From: Desertivirga xinjiangensis
GTDB lineage: Bacteria > Bacteroidota > Bacteroidia > Sphingobacteriales > Sphingobacteriaceae
NCBI RefSeq assembly: GCF_024436435.1
Contig: NZ_JAFMZP010000003.1
Coordinates: 62,001-126,000 of the forward strand
Direction: 5' to 3'
DNA length: 64,000 bases
Below the pieces are notes generated by a model that saw nothing but the letters and a program-made list of their open reading frames with translations, made no database searches and was not told the origin of the DNA. Shown here one piece after another: positions 1 through 9,327 of this stretch (position 1 is the stretch's first letter; every line of letters begins with the position of its first letter). Made by a program: the position numbers and the translations under genes.

Positions 1-512
1 GCGAGGTCTTTTTCAATGGTCAAAGCCTTGGCAAGAAGGTGATGAAAATAAAAGTGATCAGTCTTGACGGAGCCCGCCCAGGCCTTGGACAATACCTTTT
101 GCGCTGGATGTTCAGAATTATTGATTTCACAGTAACAATGAATATGGGTGGTCTGCTTTGCGTTGCCGCTACAGACAAAAAACAAAGGATAGGCGATCTT
201 GTGGCCGGTACTACTATTGTAAGAACCAAATCGAAAACTGGCTTACACCATGTAGCATTTATGCCTCCGCCGCCAGATCACCAGCTGGTGTTTCCTGAAG
301 CAAGCAAGTTGTCGGACAGCGATGTTAGTCTTATTTACGAAGTGTTAAATAATTTCAACAAAAGTAAAAATCATCCGTTGCTTCAATCGACGGCATCCCG
401 GATCAGAGAGCATCTCGGACTGGCTAATGTCAACCTGGAAAGTGATGAACAGTTTTTACAGGTCATAGTAAAAGACTACAACTTTTTGCAGATCTATGGT
501 GAAGAGGTCTGA
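1..512 (+). CDS. RDD family membrane protein, C-terminal part (5' end outside window)
   Basis: The frame is open from base 3 with no start codon needed, so the gene begins upstream of the window. The first residues visible (EVFFNGQSLGKKVMKIKVIS) are the typical RDD-family segment that follows the second membrane helix. A hydrophobic stretch around FRIIDFTVTMNMGGLLCVAA and the motif DKKQRIGDLVAGTTIVR are also characteristic. The last 100 residues are a soluble cytoplasmic tail. The RDD motif itself would lie in the missing N-terminal part. Substrate is unknown; some RDD proteins are ion antiporters, but nothing here shows that. It converges with lipB, seven bases apart. Confidence 0.8.
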   Translation, partial: EVFFNGQSLGKKVMKIKVISLDGARPGLGQYLLRWMFRIIDFTVTMNMGGLLCVAATDKKQRIGDLVAGTTIVRTKSKTGLHHVAFMPPPPDHQLVFPEASKLSDSDVSLIYEVLNNFNKSKNHPLLQSTASRIREHLGLANVNLESDEQFLQVIVKDYNFLQIYGEEV

Positions 513-519
513 TCTTCGG

Positions 520-1221
520 TTAATCTAGCAGCTCCATTTGGAACAGATCTGCGATCTTTGTTTTTAAAACCTCTTTCACTTCTTCGATATCTGGCTTATA
601 GCCAAGTTCTCTTTCCATCGAGGTAACATCTTTATCATCTATACCGCAAGGAACGATGTTTTTGAAGTAATCCAGATCGGCATTTACGTTAAATGCGAAG
701 CCATGCATGGTAACCCAACGACTGCAGCGGACACCCATTGCGCAGATCTTACGAGCCCGTTCGTTATCGGCATCGAGCCACACACCGGTAAATCCGGCGT
801 ACCTGCCGGCTGTTATTCCATAATGCGCCAGGGTGAGAATAACCGCTTCTTCAAGGGTGCGCAAATACAAGTGAATGTCAGTAAAGAAATTATCGAGGTC
901 AAGAATGGGATAACCCACTATCTGTCCGGGGCCATGATAAGTAATATCGCCGCCCCTGTTTATTTTATAATAGCTTGCAGCCTTGTCTTTCAGGCCTTGT
1001 TCATCCAACAATAAATTTTCGGGCTTGCCGCTTTTTCCAAGCGTATAGACGTGGGGATGTTGTACAAAAATCAGATAGTTACTGGTTGGATCTTCAGCTG
1101 CCTTGGTACGGTTTAATGTTTTCTGATCTACAACTTTTGTGAATGTTTCTTCCTGCTTATCCCAGGCTTCCTGATAGTCCATCAAGCCCCAGTCCTGAAA
1201 CTGCACTTTTTTATTCTTCAT
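520..1221 (-). CDS. lipB: Octanoyl-[acyl-carrier-protein]:protein N-octanoyltransferase LipB
   Basis: LipB moves the octanoyl group from acyl carrier protein to lipoyl domains, the first step of endogenous lipoic acid synthesis, in the cytoplasm. The 233-residue protein has the family signature RGGDITYHGPGQ at 89-100, followed by GYPILDL. The catalytic lysine and cysteine are visible as K158 (KICAMGVR) and C192 (NIVPCGI). Length is normal for the family. The ATG start lies 23 bases after the stop of the phosphopantetheinyl transferase gene, so the two are probably cotranscribed. LipA is not in the window. Confidence 0.96.
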   Translation of the reverse strand: MKNKKVQFQDWGLMDYQEAWDKQEETFTKVVDQKTLNRTKAAEDPTSNYLIFVQHPHVYTLGKSGKPENLLLDEQGLKDKAASYYKINRGGDITYHGPGQIVGYPILDLDNFFTDIHLYLRTLEEAVILTLAHYGITAGRYAGFTGVWLDADNERARKICAMGVRCSRWVTMHGFAFNVNADLDYFKNIVPCGIDDKDVTSMERELGYKPDIEEVKEVLKTKIADLFQMELLD

Positions 1222-1244
1222 GTATTGGTAATTGTACGTTCTCT

Positions 1245-1916
1245 TTATATATTCTGAGGAGGCTCAGTATTTTGTTTGATACCTGTAACATACCCTATCA
1301 TGTAATCTTTAAATCGCTCGTAGTAAACATCGTATTCAGAATACTCATCATCTACTTCAAGGGAAGCAGGAAAGTTTCCATCTTCCTTGAAGGGAAATTC
1401 TTTAAGCCTTATATGGTCTTTGAATGAGACGTTGCGCTTTCCCTGTAGTTTATAGATAGCTTCCTTGGCACACCAGCATATGTATAAATGCTCTATTCGA
1501 TGCTTCGGATCGATAAAAGCCAGCTCCCGGGGAATCAAAAATTTCGAAGCTACTCTTTCGATCTTATTTTTGACCAGTTCAATATCAATACCCACAGGTT
1601 TGTTCTCGCTGATAATTACAGCTGCATAGTCGAACGAGTGACTTAAGGAAATATGGTGCGGAAAATTTACCAGATACGGTTTGCCATGTTCATCCACCTG
1701 GCAGTCGATATACTTATCTGTATTAAGCATTTTGCGAAGCAATACACGCGTACTTAGCCAGTGCAGGTTTCTTTTACCATTATTCAAAGTCTCCAGTCGA
1801 GCCTTCTCTTCATCGTTCAGTATGAGTTGTGAATACAGCTCTTCGGCACTTTCTTCGATCTTCCATATTCCGAAAGCCGAGGTACTATCCAGATGTTTAT
1901 AGTAGGCCAGAGCCAT
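1245..1916 (-). CDS. 4'-phosphopantetheinyl transferase superfamily protein
   Basis: Sfp-type enzyme that transfers the phosphopantetheine arm of coenzyme A to a serine of a carrier protein. The two conserved motifs are present: GIDIE at 109-113 (metal-binding acidic residues) and WCAKEAIYK at 148-156. An N-terminal subdomain with LSTRVLLRKML and HISLSHS (88-94) is also typical of the two-domain Sfp architecture, at 223 residues. The partner carrier protein is not identifiable here; no polyketide or peptide synthetase lies nearby, so it may serve the fatty-acid carrier protein. It precedes lipB in a two-gene unit. Confidence 0.9.
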   Translation of the reverse strand: MALAYYKHLDSTSAFGIWKIEESAEELYSQLILNDEEKARLETLNNGKRNLHWLSTRVLLRKMLNTDKYIDCQVDEHGKPYLVNFPHHISLSHSFDYAAVIISENKPVGIDIELVKNKIERVASKFLIPRELAFIDPKHRIEHLYICWCAKEAIYKLQGKRNVSFKDHIRLKEFPFKEDGNFPASLEVDDEYSEYDVYYERFKDYMIGYVTGIKQNTEPPQNI

Positions 1917-2028
1917 GTCTTTTAGATTTCATTTGAGTACTTATTCTTAGCGGCTTATCGATGTAAAGCCAGCTAAATTGTTTATAACAGATAACCCCTG
2001 TGCCTCCATCCTGTTTAACAGAACAGTG

Positions 2029-2036
2029 CAAAATTA
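2029..2036 (-). promoter_or_regulatory. Candidate Bacteroidota -7 element for the PPTase-lipB unit
   Basis: On the minus strand this reads TAATTTTG, matching the TAnnTTTG -7 consensus of Bacteroidota primary sigma factors. It lies about 112 bases upstream of the phosphopantetheinyl transferase start, in the divergent spacer with dcd. No clear -33 TTG at the usual spacing was found. Confidence 0.4.
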
Positions 2037-2187
2037 TCGTAAATTATTCAAATTATAGAAACAAGTACTATTAAACTCCACTCTGAGCTAAATGCCTGCA
2101 AATGAAAGAAAAGGTATCCGGCAGCCACACTTAATTCTAAATTTTGAAATTTTATCTTAGTTTTATGCCCAAACCCTTTAATGGATT

Positions 2188-2724
2188 ATGATTCTTACAG
2201 ACAAACGCATTTTAGAAGAAATTGATAAAGGAACCATTATCATTGAGCCCTTCAACAGAGAGTGCTTAGGCACCAACTCTTATGATGTCCATCTGGGTAA
2301 ATATCTTGCCACTTATAAAAACAGGGTACTTGACGCAAAGCAGCATAACGAAATTGAGCATTTCGAAATTCCAAAAGCAGGGTTTATCCTCCAGCCACAT
2401 ACCCTTTATCTGGGCGTAACAGTGGAATATACGGAAACTCATGCGCATGTCCCCTTCCTCGAAGGAAAATCGAGCACTGGTCGCCTGGGTATAGACATTC
2501 ACGCTACAGCGGGAAAGGGTGACGTAGGGTTTTGCAATACCTGGACACTGGAAATTTCGGTGGCACAGCCTGTGAGAGTATATGCAGGGATGCCTATTGG
2601 TCAGCTGATTTATTTTAATATTGCGGGAGAGGTGGAAACTTTTTACAATAGTAAAGGAAACGCGAAATATAACAATAAGACCACTCGTCCTGTGGAGAGC
2701 ATGATGTGGAAAAACACTTTTTAA
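2188..2724 (+). CDS. dcd: dCTP deaminase
   Basis: Deaminates dCTP to dUTP, feeding dTMP synthesis. The 178-residue protein has the Dcd signature EGKSSTGRLGIDIHATAG at 92-109 and the catalytic glutamate in TLEIS (E122). The C-terminal segment MPIGQLIYF is the usual trimer and nucleotide contact region. Whether it is the monofunctional deaminase or also hydrolyses dUTP cannot be judged from sequence alone. The ATG start gives the canonical N-terminus MILTDKRI. The gene stands alone and is followed by a strong terminator. Confidence 0.95.
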   Translation: MILTDKRILEEIDKGTIIIEPFNRECLGTNSYDVHLGKYLATYKNRVLDAKQHNEIEHFEIPKAGFILQPHTLYLGVTVEYTETHAHVPFLEGKSSTGRLGIDIHATAGKGDVGFCNTWTLEISVAQPVRVYAGMPIGQLIYFNIAGEVETFYNSKGNAKYNNKTTRPVESMMWKNTF

Positions 2725-2748
2725 ATATAAATGTTGTATATTTAATAG

Positions 2749-2776
2749 CGAGCCTCAATTGTTTAATTGAGGCTCG
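2749..2776 (+). terminator. Intrinsic terminator after dcd
   Basis: Perfect 12-bp stem (CGAGCCTCAATT with AATTGAGGCTCG) around a GTTT loop, followed by TTTATTTAT. It ends ten bases before the start of the next plus-strand gene, so that gene needs its own promoter within or past the hairpin, or some read-through. Confidence 0.85.
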
Positions 2777-2785
2777 TTTATTTAT

Positions 2786-5506
2786 ATGTCTATGAGTCGC
2801 CATGGTCTGTTTTTAATATTGCTGCTTCTGCCTTGCATTTTAGGGCTTACCCTTATGAACAGGGAGGATGAGCCTCTTAAGGATCTTTTAGCAAAACTTG
2901 AAAAATATAAAGCAGCCAATTTACAGGAAAAGGTTCACATACATACTGATAAGCCATATTATAGCATAGGCGATAGTATATGGTTTAAAGCCTATATTGT
3001 TAATGCAAGTGAAAACAAGCTATCTGCCTTCAGCAAGATCCTGTATGTGGATCTAATCAACGAAAGGGATTCCATCAAAAAATCGTTACGACTGCCTGTA
3101 GTTTCTGGCCTGGCCTGGGGCGACTTCGTCCTCTCTGATTCCCTAACCGAAGGCAACTACAGGATACGTGCTTACACCACCTGGATGAGAAATTTCGGAG
3201 AAGAGTTTTTTTTCGACAAGACTATCCAGATAGGCAATTCTCTCACAAACCAGATAGTTAGTGATGTTTCTTATAGTTTTTCGAAAACGGGCATTAGACA
3301 GAATGTAGCAGCCAGCATCACCTATCAGGATATTAACGGAAAACCGCTTGCTAACAAAGAAGTAAATTATTCCGTGCAACTGGACTTTAGAAATATAGCC
3401 AGCGGGAAAGCGGTTACTGATGCAAAAGGACATGTGGAGCTGAAGTTTAGCAATGCTCAACCTTTTGTGCTGAAGTCCGGAAGGATCAACACCACTATTA
3501 AACTGGATGAAAAAAGTTCAGTTAAGAAAGCCTTTCCCCTGAAGACGACTTCTGCCGAGGTGAATGTTCAATTTTTCCCTGAAAGTGGGCAACTGGTAAA
3601 CGGACTTACCTCCAAAGTTGGTTTTAAGGCATTAGGTGCTGATGGTCTTAGCCGGGAGGTTTCCGGGTATATAAGTGACCGCAATAAGGTTAAGGTAGCC
3701 GAATTTGTATCCGAGCATGCTGGAATGGGCTCATTCATAATCACACCAGAGAAAGGAAACTCATATAAGGCATTTGTAAAATTTAAAGATGGGTCTGAAA
3801 AACAGGTGGATTTGCCTGGTGCTTTTAATGATGGCTACATTTTATCCGTTTCAGAACCTGATAAGAATAACATCGTCATAAAGATCGCGGCAAGTTCGTC
3901 ACTTGGCGAAAAAGGAGAATTGACTGTTATAGGACAGACAAACGGGGAAGTACAGTATATCTCAAGGGCACCGGTGTCTAATACGGTCTTTGTTGCAAAA
4001 CTTCCTAAAAAGCGTTTTCCAACTGGAATACTGCAACTGACCTTGTTTTCTCCAAGGTATCAACCTGTGGCAGAACGTCTCGTTTTTATAGAAAATCAGT
4101 CCTTAACCCTCGACGTTAAAGCCAATAAACCTGTTTATGGTAAACGTGAGAAAGTGCAGCTTAACCTCGGTACAAAGGATACTACTTCAAAAATAACACA
4201 GGGAAACTTTTCGCTCGCAGTAATTAATGAAAGCCTGGTCCCTTTTGACGACAACAAAGAAACTACTATTCTCTCGAACTTGCTTTTGAGTTCGGACATG
4301 AAGGGTTACATCGAAAATCCCAACTACTACTTCACAGCAGAAAACAAGGATAGGTCAAAACACCTAGACAATTTATTGTTAACACAAGGCTGGCGCAGGT
4401 TTACATGGAAAAATATTATTTCAGGCTCTTATCCTAACACTGCTTTCAGTCCGGAACAAACTATTAGCATCAGCGGCAGGGTAACTACAACAAACGGCAA
4501 TGCGGTAGCAGGAGGAAAAGTGATTTTATTGCCCTCCAGGGGAAATGCAGCGATTATGGATACTGCCACCGATGCAGAAGGTAAGTTTAAATTTGAGGGA
4601 CTGAGCTTTAATGACAGCACAGCATTTGTATTACAGGCAAGAAATGCAAAGGATAAAAAGAATGTTTACATTGAAATAGACCGATTGCCTGAGCAACTGG
4701 TAACAAAAAACAAAAATGCACCTTCTCTTGAAATAAATGTGAATCAAAACATGCTTTCGTACCTTAAGTTACGGAACGAGAATTTTGAAACCATGAGAAA
4801 AAATGGTCAGTTACGCAAAACCATCATGCTGGCTGAGGTTAAGGTTGCTGATAAAAAGCCCGTTTTAAGCAATTCCAGCAATCTGAACGGTGCTGGAAAT
4901 GCTGATGCTATCATTAAAGCTGACAGGCTGCAGTATTGCCAGAATCTGGCGCAGTGTTTACAGGGGGTGGTTGCCGGCGTTATTGTTCAGAATGGAATAG
5001 CTTATGCGACCCGTAGTATGTTCAGCTCATTCTCAGGACCGGTACCTATGCAGCTGGTGGTGGATGGAATGTATCTGGAGCCTGACTATCTTAGCATGAT
5101 TCCACCACAGGATGTAGAAAGTATAGAGGTGCTGAAAAGCATAGGCAACACTGCCATCTATGGTATCCGCGGCGGTGGCGGAGTACTGATAATCAACACG
5201 AAGCGTGGGGAGCGCAATTTGTCATACAGAAGCTTATCTCCGGGAATTGCTACTTACAAACCCCAGGGATTGTTTACTGCAAGAGAATTTTATTCGCCGG
5301 CATACGCCGACCCGAAGGACGACACCCGCTTCCCTGATTTGAGAAATACAATTTACTGGACTCCGAATATTCTGACAGACGACAAAGGAAATGCCTCTGT
5401 TAGCTTTTTTACCGCAGATGAAGCTGGAACCTACAAGGTTACTATTGAAGGCCTCGCGTTGAATGGCTCATTAGTTAGAAAAACTTTCCGCTTTAAAGTG
5501 CAATAA
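2786..5506 (+). CDS. MG2-domain / carboxypeptidase-like / TonB-receptor plug surface protein
   Basis: 906-residue exported protein of unknown role. Residues 1-24 form a signal peptide. Residues about 45-150 resemble an alpha-2-macroglobulin MG2 domain (HIHTDKPYYSIGDSIWFKAY). A carboxypeptidase-regulatory-like repeat lies at about 560-620. A TonB-receptor plug follows at about 715-810 (CLQGVVAGVIVQNG, VDGMYL, DVESIEVLKS, IYGIRGGGGVLIINT). The C-terminus (about 860-906) is another macroglobulin-like strand set (DDKGNASVSFFTADEAGTYKVTIEG). No 22-strand barrel follows the plug, so it is not a complete receptor. Such hybrids recur in Bacteroidota, usually annotated only as plug-domain proteins. 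An alternative ATG lies two codons downstream. Confidence 0.75.
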   Translation: MSMSRHGLFLILLLLPCILGLTLMNREDEPLKDLLAKLEKYKAANLQEKVHIHTDKPYYSIGDSIWFKAYIVNASENKLSAFSKILYVDLINERDSIKKSLRLPVVSGLAWGDFVLSDSLTEGNYRIRAYTTWMRNFGEEFFFDKTIQIGNSLTNQIVSDVSYSFSKTGIRQNVAASITYQDINGKPLANKEVNYSVQLDFRNIASGKAVTDAKGHVELKFSNAQPFVLKSGRINTTIKLDEKSSVKKAFPLKTTSAEVNVQFFPESGQLVNGLTSKVGFKALGADGLSREVSGYISDRNKVKVAEFVSEHAGMGSFIITPEKGNSYKAFVKFKDGSEKQVDLPGAFNDGYILSVSEPDKNNIVIKIAASSSLGEKGELTVIGQTNGEVQYISRAPVSNTVFVAKLPKKRFPTGILQLTLFSPRYQPVAERLVFIENQSLTLDVKANKPVYGKREKVQLNLGTKDTTSKITQGNFSLAVINESLVPFDDNKETTILSNLLLSSDMKGYIENPNYYFTAENKDRSKHLDNLLLTQGWRRFTWKNIISGSYPNTAFSPEQTISISGRVTTTNGNAVAGGKVILLPSRGNAAIMDTATDAEGKFKFEGLSFNDSTAFVLQARNAKDKKNVYIEIDRLPEQLVTKNKNAPSLEINVNQNMLSYLKLRNENFETMRKNGQLRKTIMLAEVKVADKKPVLSNSSNLNGAGNADAIIKADRLQYCQNLAQCLQGVVAGVIVQNGIAYATRSMFSSFSGPVPMQLVVDGMYLEPDYLSMIPPQDVESIEVLKSIGNTAIYGIRGGGGVLIINTKRGERNLSYRSLSPGIATYKPQGLFTAREFYSPAYADPKDDTRFPDLRNTIYWTPNILTDDKGNASVSFFTADEAGTYKVTIEGLALNGSLVRKTFRFKVQ

Positions 5507-5561
5507 TTCAACAATAAACAGCAATTATCGAGGGCTGAAATCTCATGGTAAAAATTTTGTG

Positions 5562-5569
5562 TAAATTTG
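5562..5569 (+). promoter_or_regulatory. Candidate -7 element for clpS
   Basis: TAAATTTG matches TAnnTTTG and sits only six bases before the clpS ATG at 5576. If it is used, the transcript would have almost no leader. No clear -33 element is visible. Confidence 0.4.
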
Positions 5570-5575
5570 CACCCT

Positions 5576-5872
5576 ATGAATATTCGTTTTGCTGATACTG
5601 ATACACAGGTTGAAACTTTTACTCTTGACGAGGTATTGGCTGGTTTAAAAACCAGTCACAGGCTTATTTTGTGGAATGATGAAGTGAACACTTTCGATCA
5701 CGTTATATACTGTCTGTCAAAATACCTTGATTATTCAGAACACCAGGCAGAGAAAATAGCCTGGACGGTACACACCAAAGGTAAGTGTGAGGTACTTGAA
5801 GGGTCTTTTACAGAGCTGGAAGTTTACCGTAAGATTCTACAGCAGGAGGGGCTTACCGTTAGCATTGACTAA
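5576..5872 (+). CDS. clpS: ATP-dependent Clp protease adaptor ClpS
   Basis: ClpS binds proteins with N-degron residues and hands them to ClpAP or ClpCP. The 98-residue product has the family hallmark LWNDEVNTFDHVIYCL near residue 31, the loop and helix that bind the N-terminal residue, and the VHTKGKCEV segment that contacts the protease ATPase. I chose the ATG at 5576; an in-frame TTG three codons upstream is possible but unlikely because it overlaps the probable transcription start. Single gene between two surface-protein genes. Confidence 0.92.
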   Translation: MNIRFADTDTQVETFTLDEVLAGLKTSHRLILWNDEVNTFDHVIYCLSKYLDYSEHQAEKIAWTVHTKGKCEVLEGSFTELEVYRKILQQEGLTVSID

Positions 5873-5955
5873 TGTAACGAAGTAATTACCTCAAACCCAT
5901 ACCAGCATTTCTTTGTAGCACGTTCTTTGCTTATTTTACCGCACACACATTTAAA

Positions 5956-8424
5956 ATGAAATTTTTCAAATTCACGAGCATTCTCATTATTTGCTGTTTC
6001 CTGAAAACCCAAGCTCAACCTGCAGGTTCAGGAAGTGTTAGCGGGAAAGTAATTGACAATGCAACGAGTAAACCTATAGACTTTGCTTCGGTAGTTTTGA
6101 TAGATGCCACAGGCAAAAGTATTAAATCGGCTCAGACTGACATGCAAGGTAATTTTACCTTAAGCCCGGTTCCCTTTGGCTCCTATTCCCTTAAGATAAG
6201 CTTCGTAGGATATCAGATCTTTTCCAGAAAAGACATCACCCTTTCTTCAACTGTTGCAAAGCAGCATCTTGGTTCTATAAAACTAGCTGCATCTAAGGCA
6301 ACTGTTCTGAAAGAAGTGGTGGTGCAGGGTCAGCGTAATCAGATCCAATTGGGGATAGACAAAAAGGTGTTTAATGTGGAACAAAGCCTGGTAAGCGAAG
6401 GTGGATCTGCAACAGACCTGCTGGCTAATGTACCAACAGTGGCGGTTGATATAGACGGAAATGTGAGCCTTAGAGGCTCGGGAAGCGTGAGGGTTTTGAT
6501 CGATGGTAAGCCTTCAGCTATTGGAGGAGGTGATATAGCAACGGTACTTCAGTCTCTTCCGGCCAGCTCTATTGAAAACATAGAACTGATCACTAACCCT
6601 TCGGCTAAATATGACCCGGAAGGTCAGACTGGTATAATAAATATCGTACTAAAGAAGAATAAAAAAATAGGTTTGAATGGAGCTGTGGCTTTGTCCGGAG
6701 GCACTCAGGATAACTACAATGCTAGCACTAACTTAAGCTACAGAGATGGGAAAATTAATCTTTATGGAAATTACAGCTACAGGGAGGGCAAACGCCTGGG
6801 TGGCGGTTTTAACAATACCACATTCAGCAATACGAATAGTATAGTTAATAACATATCTGATGGCCGCAGGTCGAACACCGGCAATACAGCTAAAGTTGGG
6901 ATAGACTATTATTTCAATCAAAAGACTACCTTGGGATTATCTGGTAATATCAACCTGAGGAACAGCGATCGTGATGAAGACATCAACTACCTCTACCAAA
7001 ACTATAATGCCAGCCTGGATGGGTCCAGCTTCAGAACTTCAAGAGAAACAGATGAGGATACCGGCTACGATCTGAGCCTGGATTTTAGCAGGAAATTCAA
7101 AAAGCAGGGTGAAGAACTAATGGCAAATGTTAGCATGGGAGAAAGTAAGGAAGATGAGTTTCAAAATCTTAATCAAGATTTCTACACGTTTGCCGGCGCC
7201 AAAAAAGACACTCTTGACATAAGAGAGAACGACGGCAACGAACTTAGCCGTAACTATAATCTTCAGCTGGATTATACTCTGCCGTTCAGCAAGACACAAA
7301 AACTGGAAGCAGGCTACCGCAGCACCATCAGAACAGAAGATGCCTCGCAGTTTTCCAGGCGGTACGACGCATTCGCAGGAAGTATAGTAACCGATTACAG
7401 CCAGACCAATGATTTTAACCTTGAAGACATTGTACATGCTGTTTATGGGAGTTATCAAAACCAGATCACACCAGGTTTCGGATTTCAATTGGGTTTAAGA
7501 GCTGAACAGGCCTATCTTAATACAGAGTATATCGGCCTTGATCCTATTAATCCTACCAACGATAAAGCAAAGTTGGATTACTTCCGTATTTATCCGAGTG
7601 TGTTCCTGACTCAGAAGCTTAGCGGAGAGCAACAACTTCAAATGAGTTATACGAGGAGGGTTAACAGGCCCAGGGGATGGCAGGTAAATCCATTCCGGGA
7701 TCTTTCAGATCCTAATAACATCCGTACCGGAAACCCTGGTCTGAGACCGGAGGATATACACTCTTTTGAATTTAGTTATTTAAAATATTTCACTGGCTTA
7801 ACACTAACCTCTTCCCTGTATTTCAGACAGGTAAATGATGTTGTTGAGGGAGTTCAAACTGTTATTGATAATACTACGACCCTGACTCAGTTTATAAATC
7901 TGACAAAAAACAGGGCGGCTGGCTTCGAAGTGATAGGCCGGGCTGACGTTTCGAAAGCCCTCAACCTGACCGGAAATGTGAATGTATTCTATAACAAATT
8001 CTCTGGCAGCGAGGAATATAACATCGGCTCGAACAGCGGTTATAACTGGACTTCAAACCTGACTGCTGGCCTTAAATTACCCTACAACCTTTCTGCACAA
8101 TTAAATGGTAACTATATGGCACCCCGCGTAACAGCACAGGGCAAAAGTAAGGCCATGTGGGGCACTGATGCAGCGTTAAAATTGGACGTTTTGAAGAAAA
8201 AAGGAAGTATTTCCTTTAACATGCGTGATGTATTTAACTCCAGGAAATGGGGTTCATATACTTCAACGAATGTCTTCTACAGGGAGTCACAGAGACGTAT
8301 GCAGGGCAGGATGAGCACGCTTACCTTTAGCTATCGTTTCGGCAACTCTGATCTGCCGCAACGTACTAAGAAAAGAGACACTGGCGGTGATGATGGAGGA
8401 CAGACGCCGGAAGAAGGCTTTTAA
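5956..8424 (+). CDS. TonB-dependent outer membrane receptor (outer membrane beta-barrel family)
   Basis: 822-residue outer membrane protein with a signal peptide (1-20, cleaved after TQA), a carboxypeptidase-like domain at about 25-110 (GSVSGKVIDNATSKPIDFASV), a plug at about 125-225 (DLLANVPTVAVDIDGNVSLRG, VLIDGKPS, IENIELITNPSAKYDPEG), and a barrel to the end (repeated GYRSTIRTE and LGLRAEQ strands, NPGLRPEDIHSFE). The NPSAKYDPEGQTGIINIVLKK plug end is typical of the group with an outer-membrane-barrel C-terminal domain rather than the SusC group. There is no SusD partner. The ligand is unknown. It converges with the PorP/SprF-like gene, six bases apart. Confidence 0.9.
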   Translation: MKFFKFTSILIICCFLKTQAQPAGSGSVSGKVIDNATSKPIDFASVVLIDATGKSIKSAQTDMQGNFTLSPVPFGSYSLKISFVGYQIFSRKDITLSSTVAKQHLGSIKLAASKATVLKEVVVQGQRNQIQLGIDKKVFNVEQSLVSEGGSATDLLANVPTVAVDIDGNVSLRGSGSVRVLIDGKPSAIGGGDIATVLQSLPASSIENIELITNPSAKYDPEGQTGIINIVLKKNKKIGLNGAVALSGGTQDNYNASTNLSYRDGKINLYGNYSYREGKRLGGGFNNTTFSNTNSIVNNISDGRRSNTGNTAKVGIDYYFNQKTTLGLSGNINLRNSDRDEDINYLYQNYNASLDGSSFRTSRETDEDTGYDLSLDFSRKFKKQGEELMANVSMGESKEDEFQNLNQDFYTFAGAKKDTLDIRENDGNELSRNYNLQLDYTLPFSKTQKLEAGYRSTIRTEDASQFSRRYDAFAGSIVTDYSQTNDFNLEDIVHAVYGSYQNQITPGFGFQLGLRAEQAYLNTEYIGLDPINPTNDKAKLDYFRIYPSVFLTQKLSGEQQLQMSYTRRVNRPRGWQVNPFRDLSDPNNIRTGNPGLRPEDIHSFEFSYLKYFTGLTLTSSLYFRQVNDVVEGVQTVIDNTTTLTQFINLTKNRAAGFEVIGRADVSKALNLTGNVNVFYNKFSGSEEYNIGSNSGYNWTSNLTAGLKLPYNLSAQLNGNYMAPRVTAQGKSKAMWGTDAALKLDVLKKKGSISFNMRDVFNSRKWGSYTSTNVFYRESQRRMQGRMSTLTFSYRFGNSDLPQRTKKRDTGGDDGGQTPEEGF

Positions 8425-8437
8425 GATTCCTTAAAAG
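8418..8437. terminator. AT-rich palindrome spanning two convergent stop codons
   Basis: CTTTTAAG and CTTAAAAG pair perfectly around ATTC. The stop codons of the receptor gene (8422-8424) and of the convergent PorP/SprF gene (8431-8433) are both inside the stem. There is no long T tract, so termination on its own is uncertain. Confidence 0.35.
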
Positions 8438-9327
8438 TAGCACCTGGGCCCATCCCATTTTGCAAAACGGAAACTTAGCATGATCTCATGGGAGCCTTTT
8501 TGTACGTGCGAGAGCTGACTGGTGGTAAGATCATAAGCGTATCCAACCTGCAATTTCGGCGAGATCTGCAGCTCGGCGATAAAATTCATGGAGTCGAAAG
8601 ATCGCCATGAGCTTCCCAGCCATAGCGTTTCTGCAATCAGAAAATTCGCATTCACATCTATTTGCATTGGAGAACCGTTTACATATTTCACCATGGCATT
8701 GGGTTTGAATTTAAGGTTCTCTCCGAAATCAACAAGGTATCCGCCCTGAGCGATCCAATGGGTACGAAAAGCAGTCCGGGTACGTTTGTTTCCACGGAAC
8801 TCCATGAACGAAGGAGCAGAAAGCCCGGCGTAGAACTTATTGGAGAACAACATGAGTCCAAGGCCTACACTGCTCCTGATATCATTCTCATTTGCAAAAA
8901 CAGGATCGATCATAAACGCCTCATCTGATATCTCACTATAGTTTGCCTGGTACTTACTGATACCTCCGTTGATACCGAGCGATAAAAAAGTTTCTTCGGC
9001 AATCTCAACCTTCTGAGCAAATGATAGGAAGGCTGCATTATCAATAATAACTTCCGCAATCTGATCGCGCATCAAAATTGCTCCGAAAGAAGAGTTCGAC
9101 TCGTTTATAGGAGAATGTAATGAGAATATCTGTGTATTCGGAGCCCCTTTGAACCCAACCCATTGATGGCGGGATACCGCAGTCATATTCAAGGCATTAT
9201 CTATAGATGAATATGCTGGATTGGCTACAAGTCCGCTAAACATATATTGAGACAAAATGGCTTTTTGCTGGCCCGAACAAAACAGAGGCAGCAGCCACAC
9301 CAAAACTAATAAACGTCTTATGCTCAT
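8431..9327 (-). CDS. PorP/SprF family type IX secretion membrane protein
   Basis: Outer-membrane protein of the PorP/SprF family, whose members attach secreted adhesins or the type IX ring to the membrane. The N-terminus is diagnostic: signal peptide ending near CSGQQ, then LSQYMFSGLVANPAYS and SRHQWVGFKGAPNTQ. The remainder is a predicted beta-barrel of alternating strands, ending in MLSFRF. I start at the ATG at 9327 (MSIRRLL); a TTG two codons upstream is less likely. No SprB-like adhesin, porK, porL, porM or porN adjoins it, so it is probably an accessory paralogue rather than core PorP. Confidence 0.85.
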   Translation of the reverse strand: MSIRRLLVLVWLLPLFCSGQQKAILSQYMFSGLVANPAYSSIDNALNMTAVSRHQWVGFKGAPNTQIFSLHSPINESNSSFGAILMRDQIAEVIIDNAAFLSFAQKVEIAEETFLSLGINGGISKYQANYSEISDEAFMIDPVFANENDIRSSVGLGLMLFSNKFYAGLSAPSFMEFRGNKRTRTAFRTHWIAQGGYLVDFGENLKFKPNAMVKYVNGSPMQIDVNANFLIAETLWLGSSWRSFDSMNFIAELQISPKLQVGYAYDLTTSQLSHVQKGSHEIMLSFRFAKWDGPRCYF

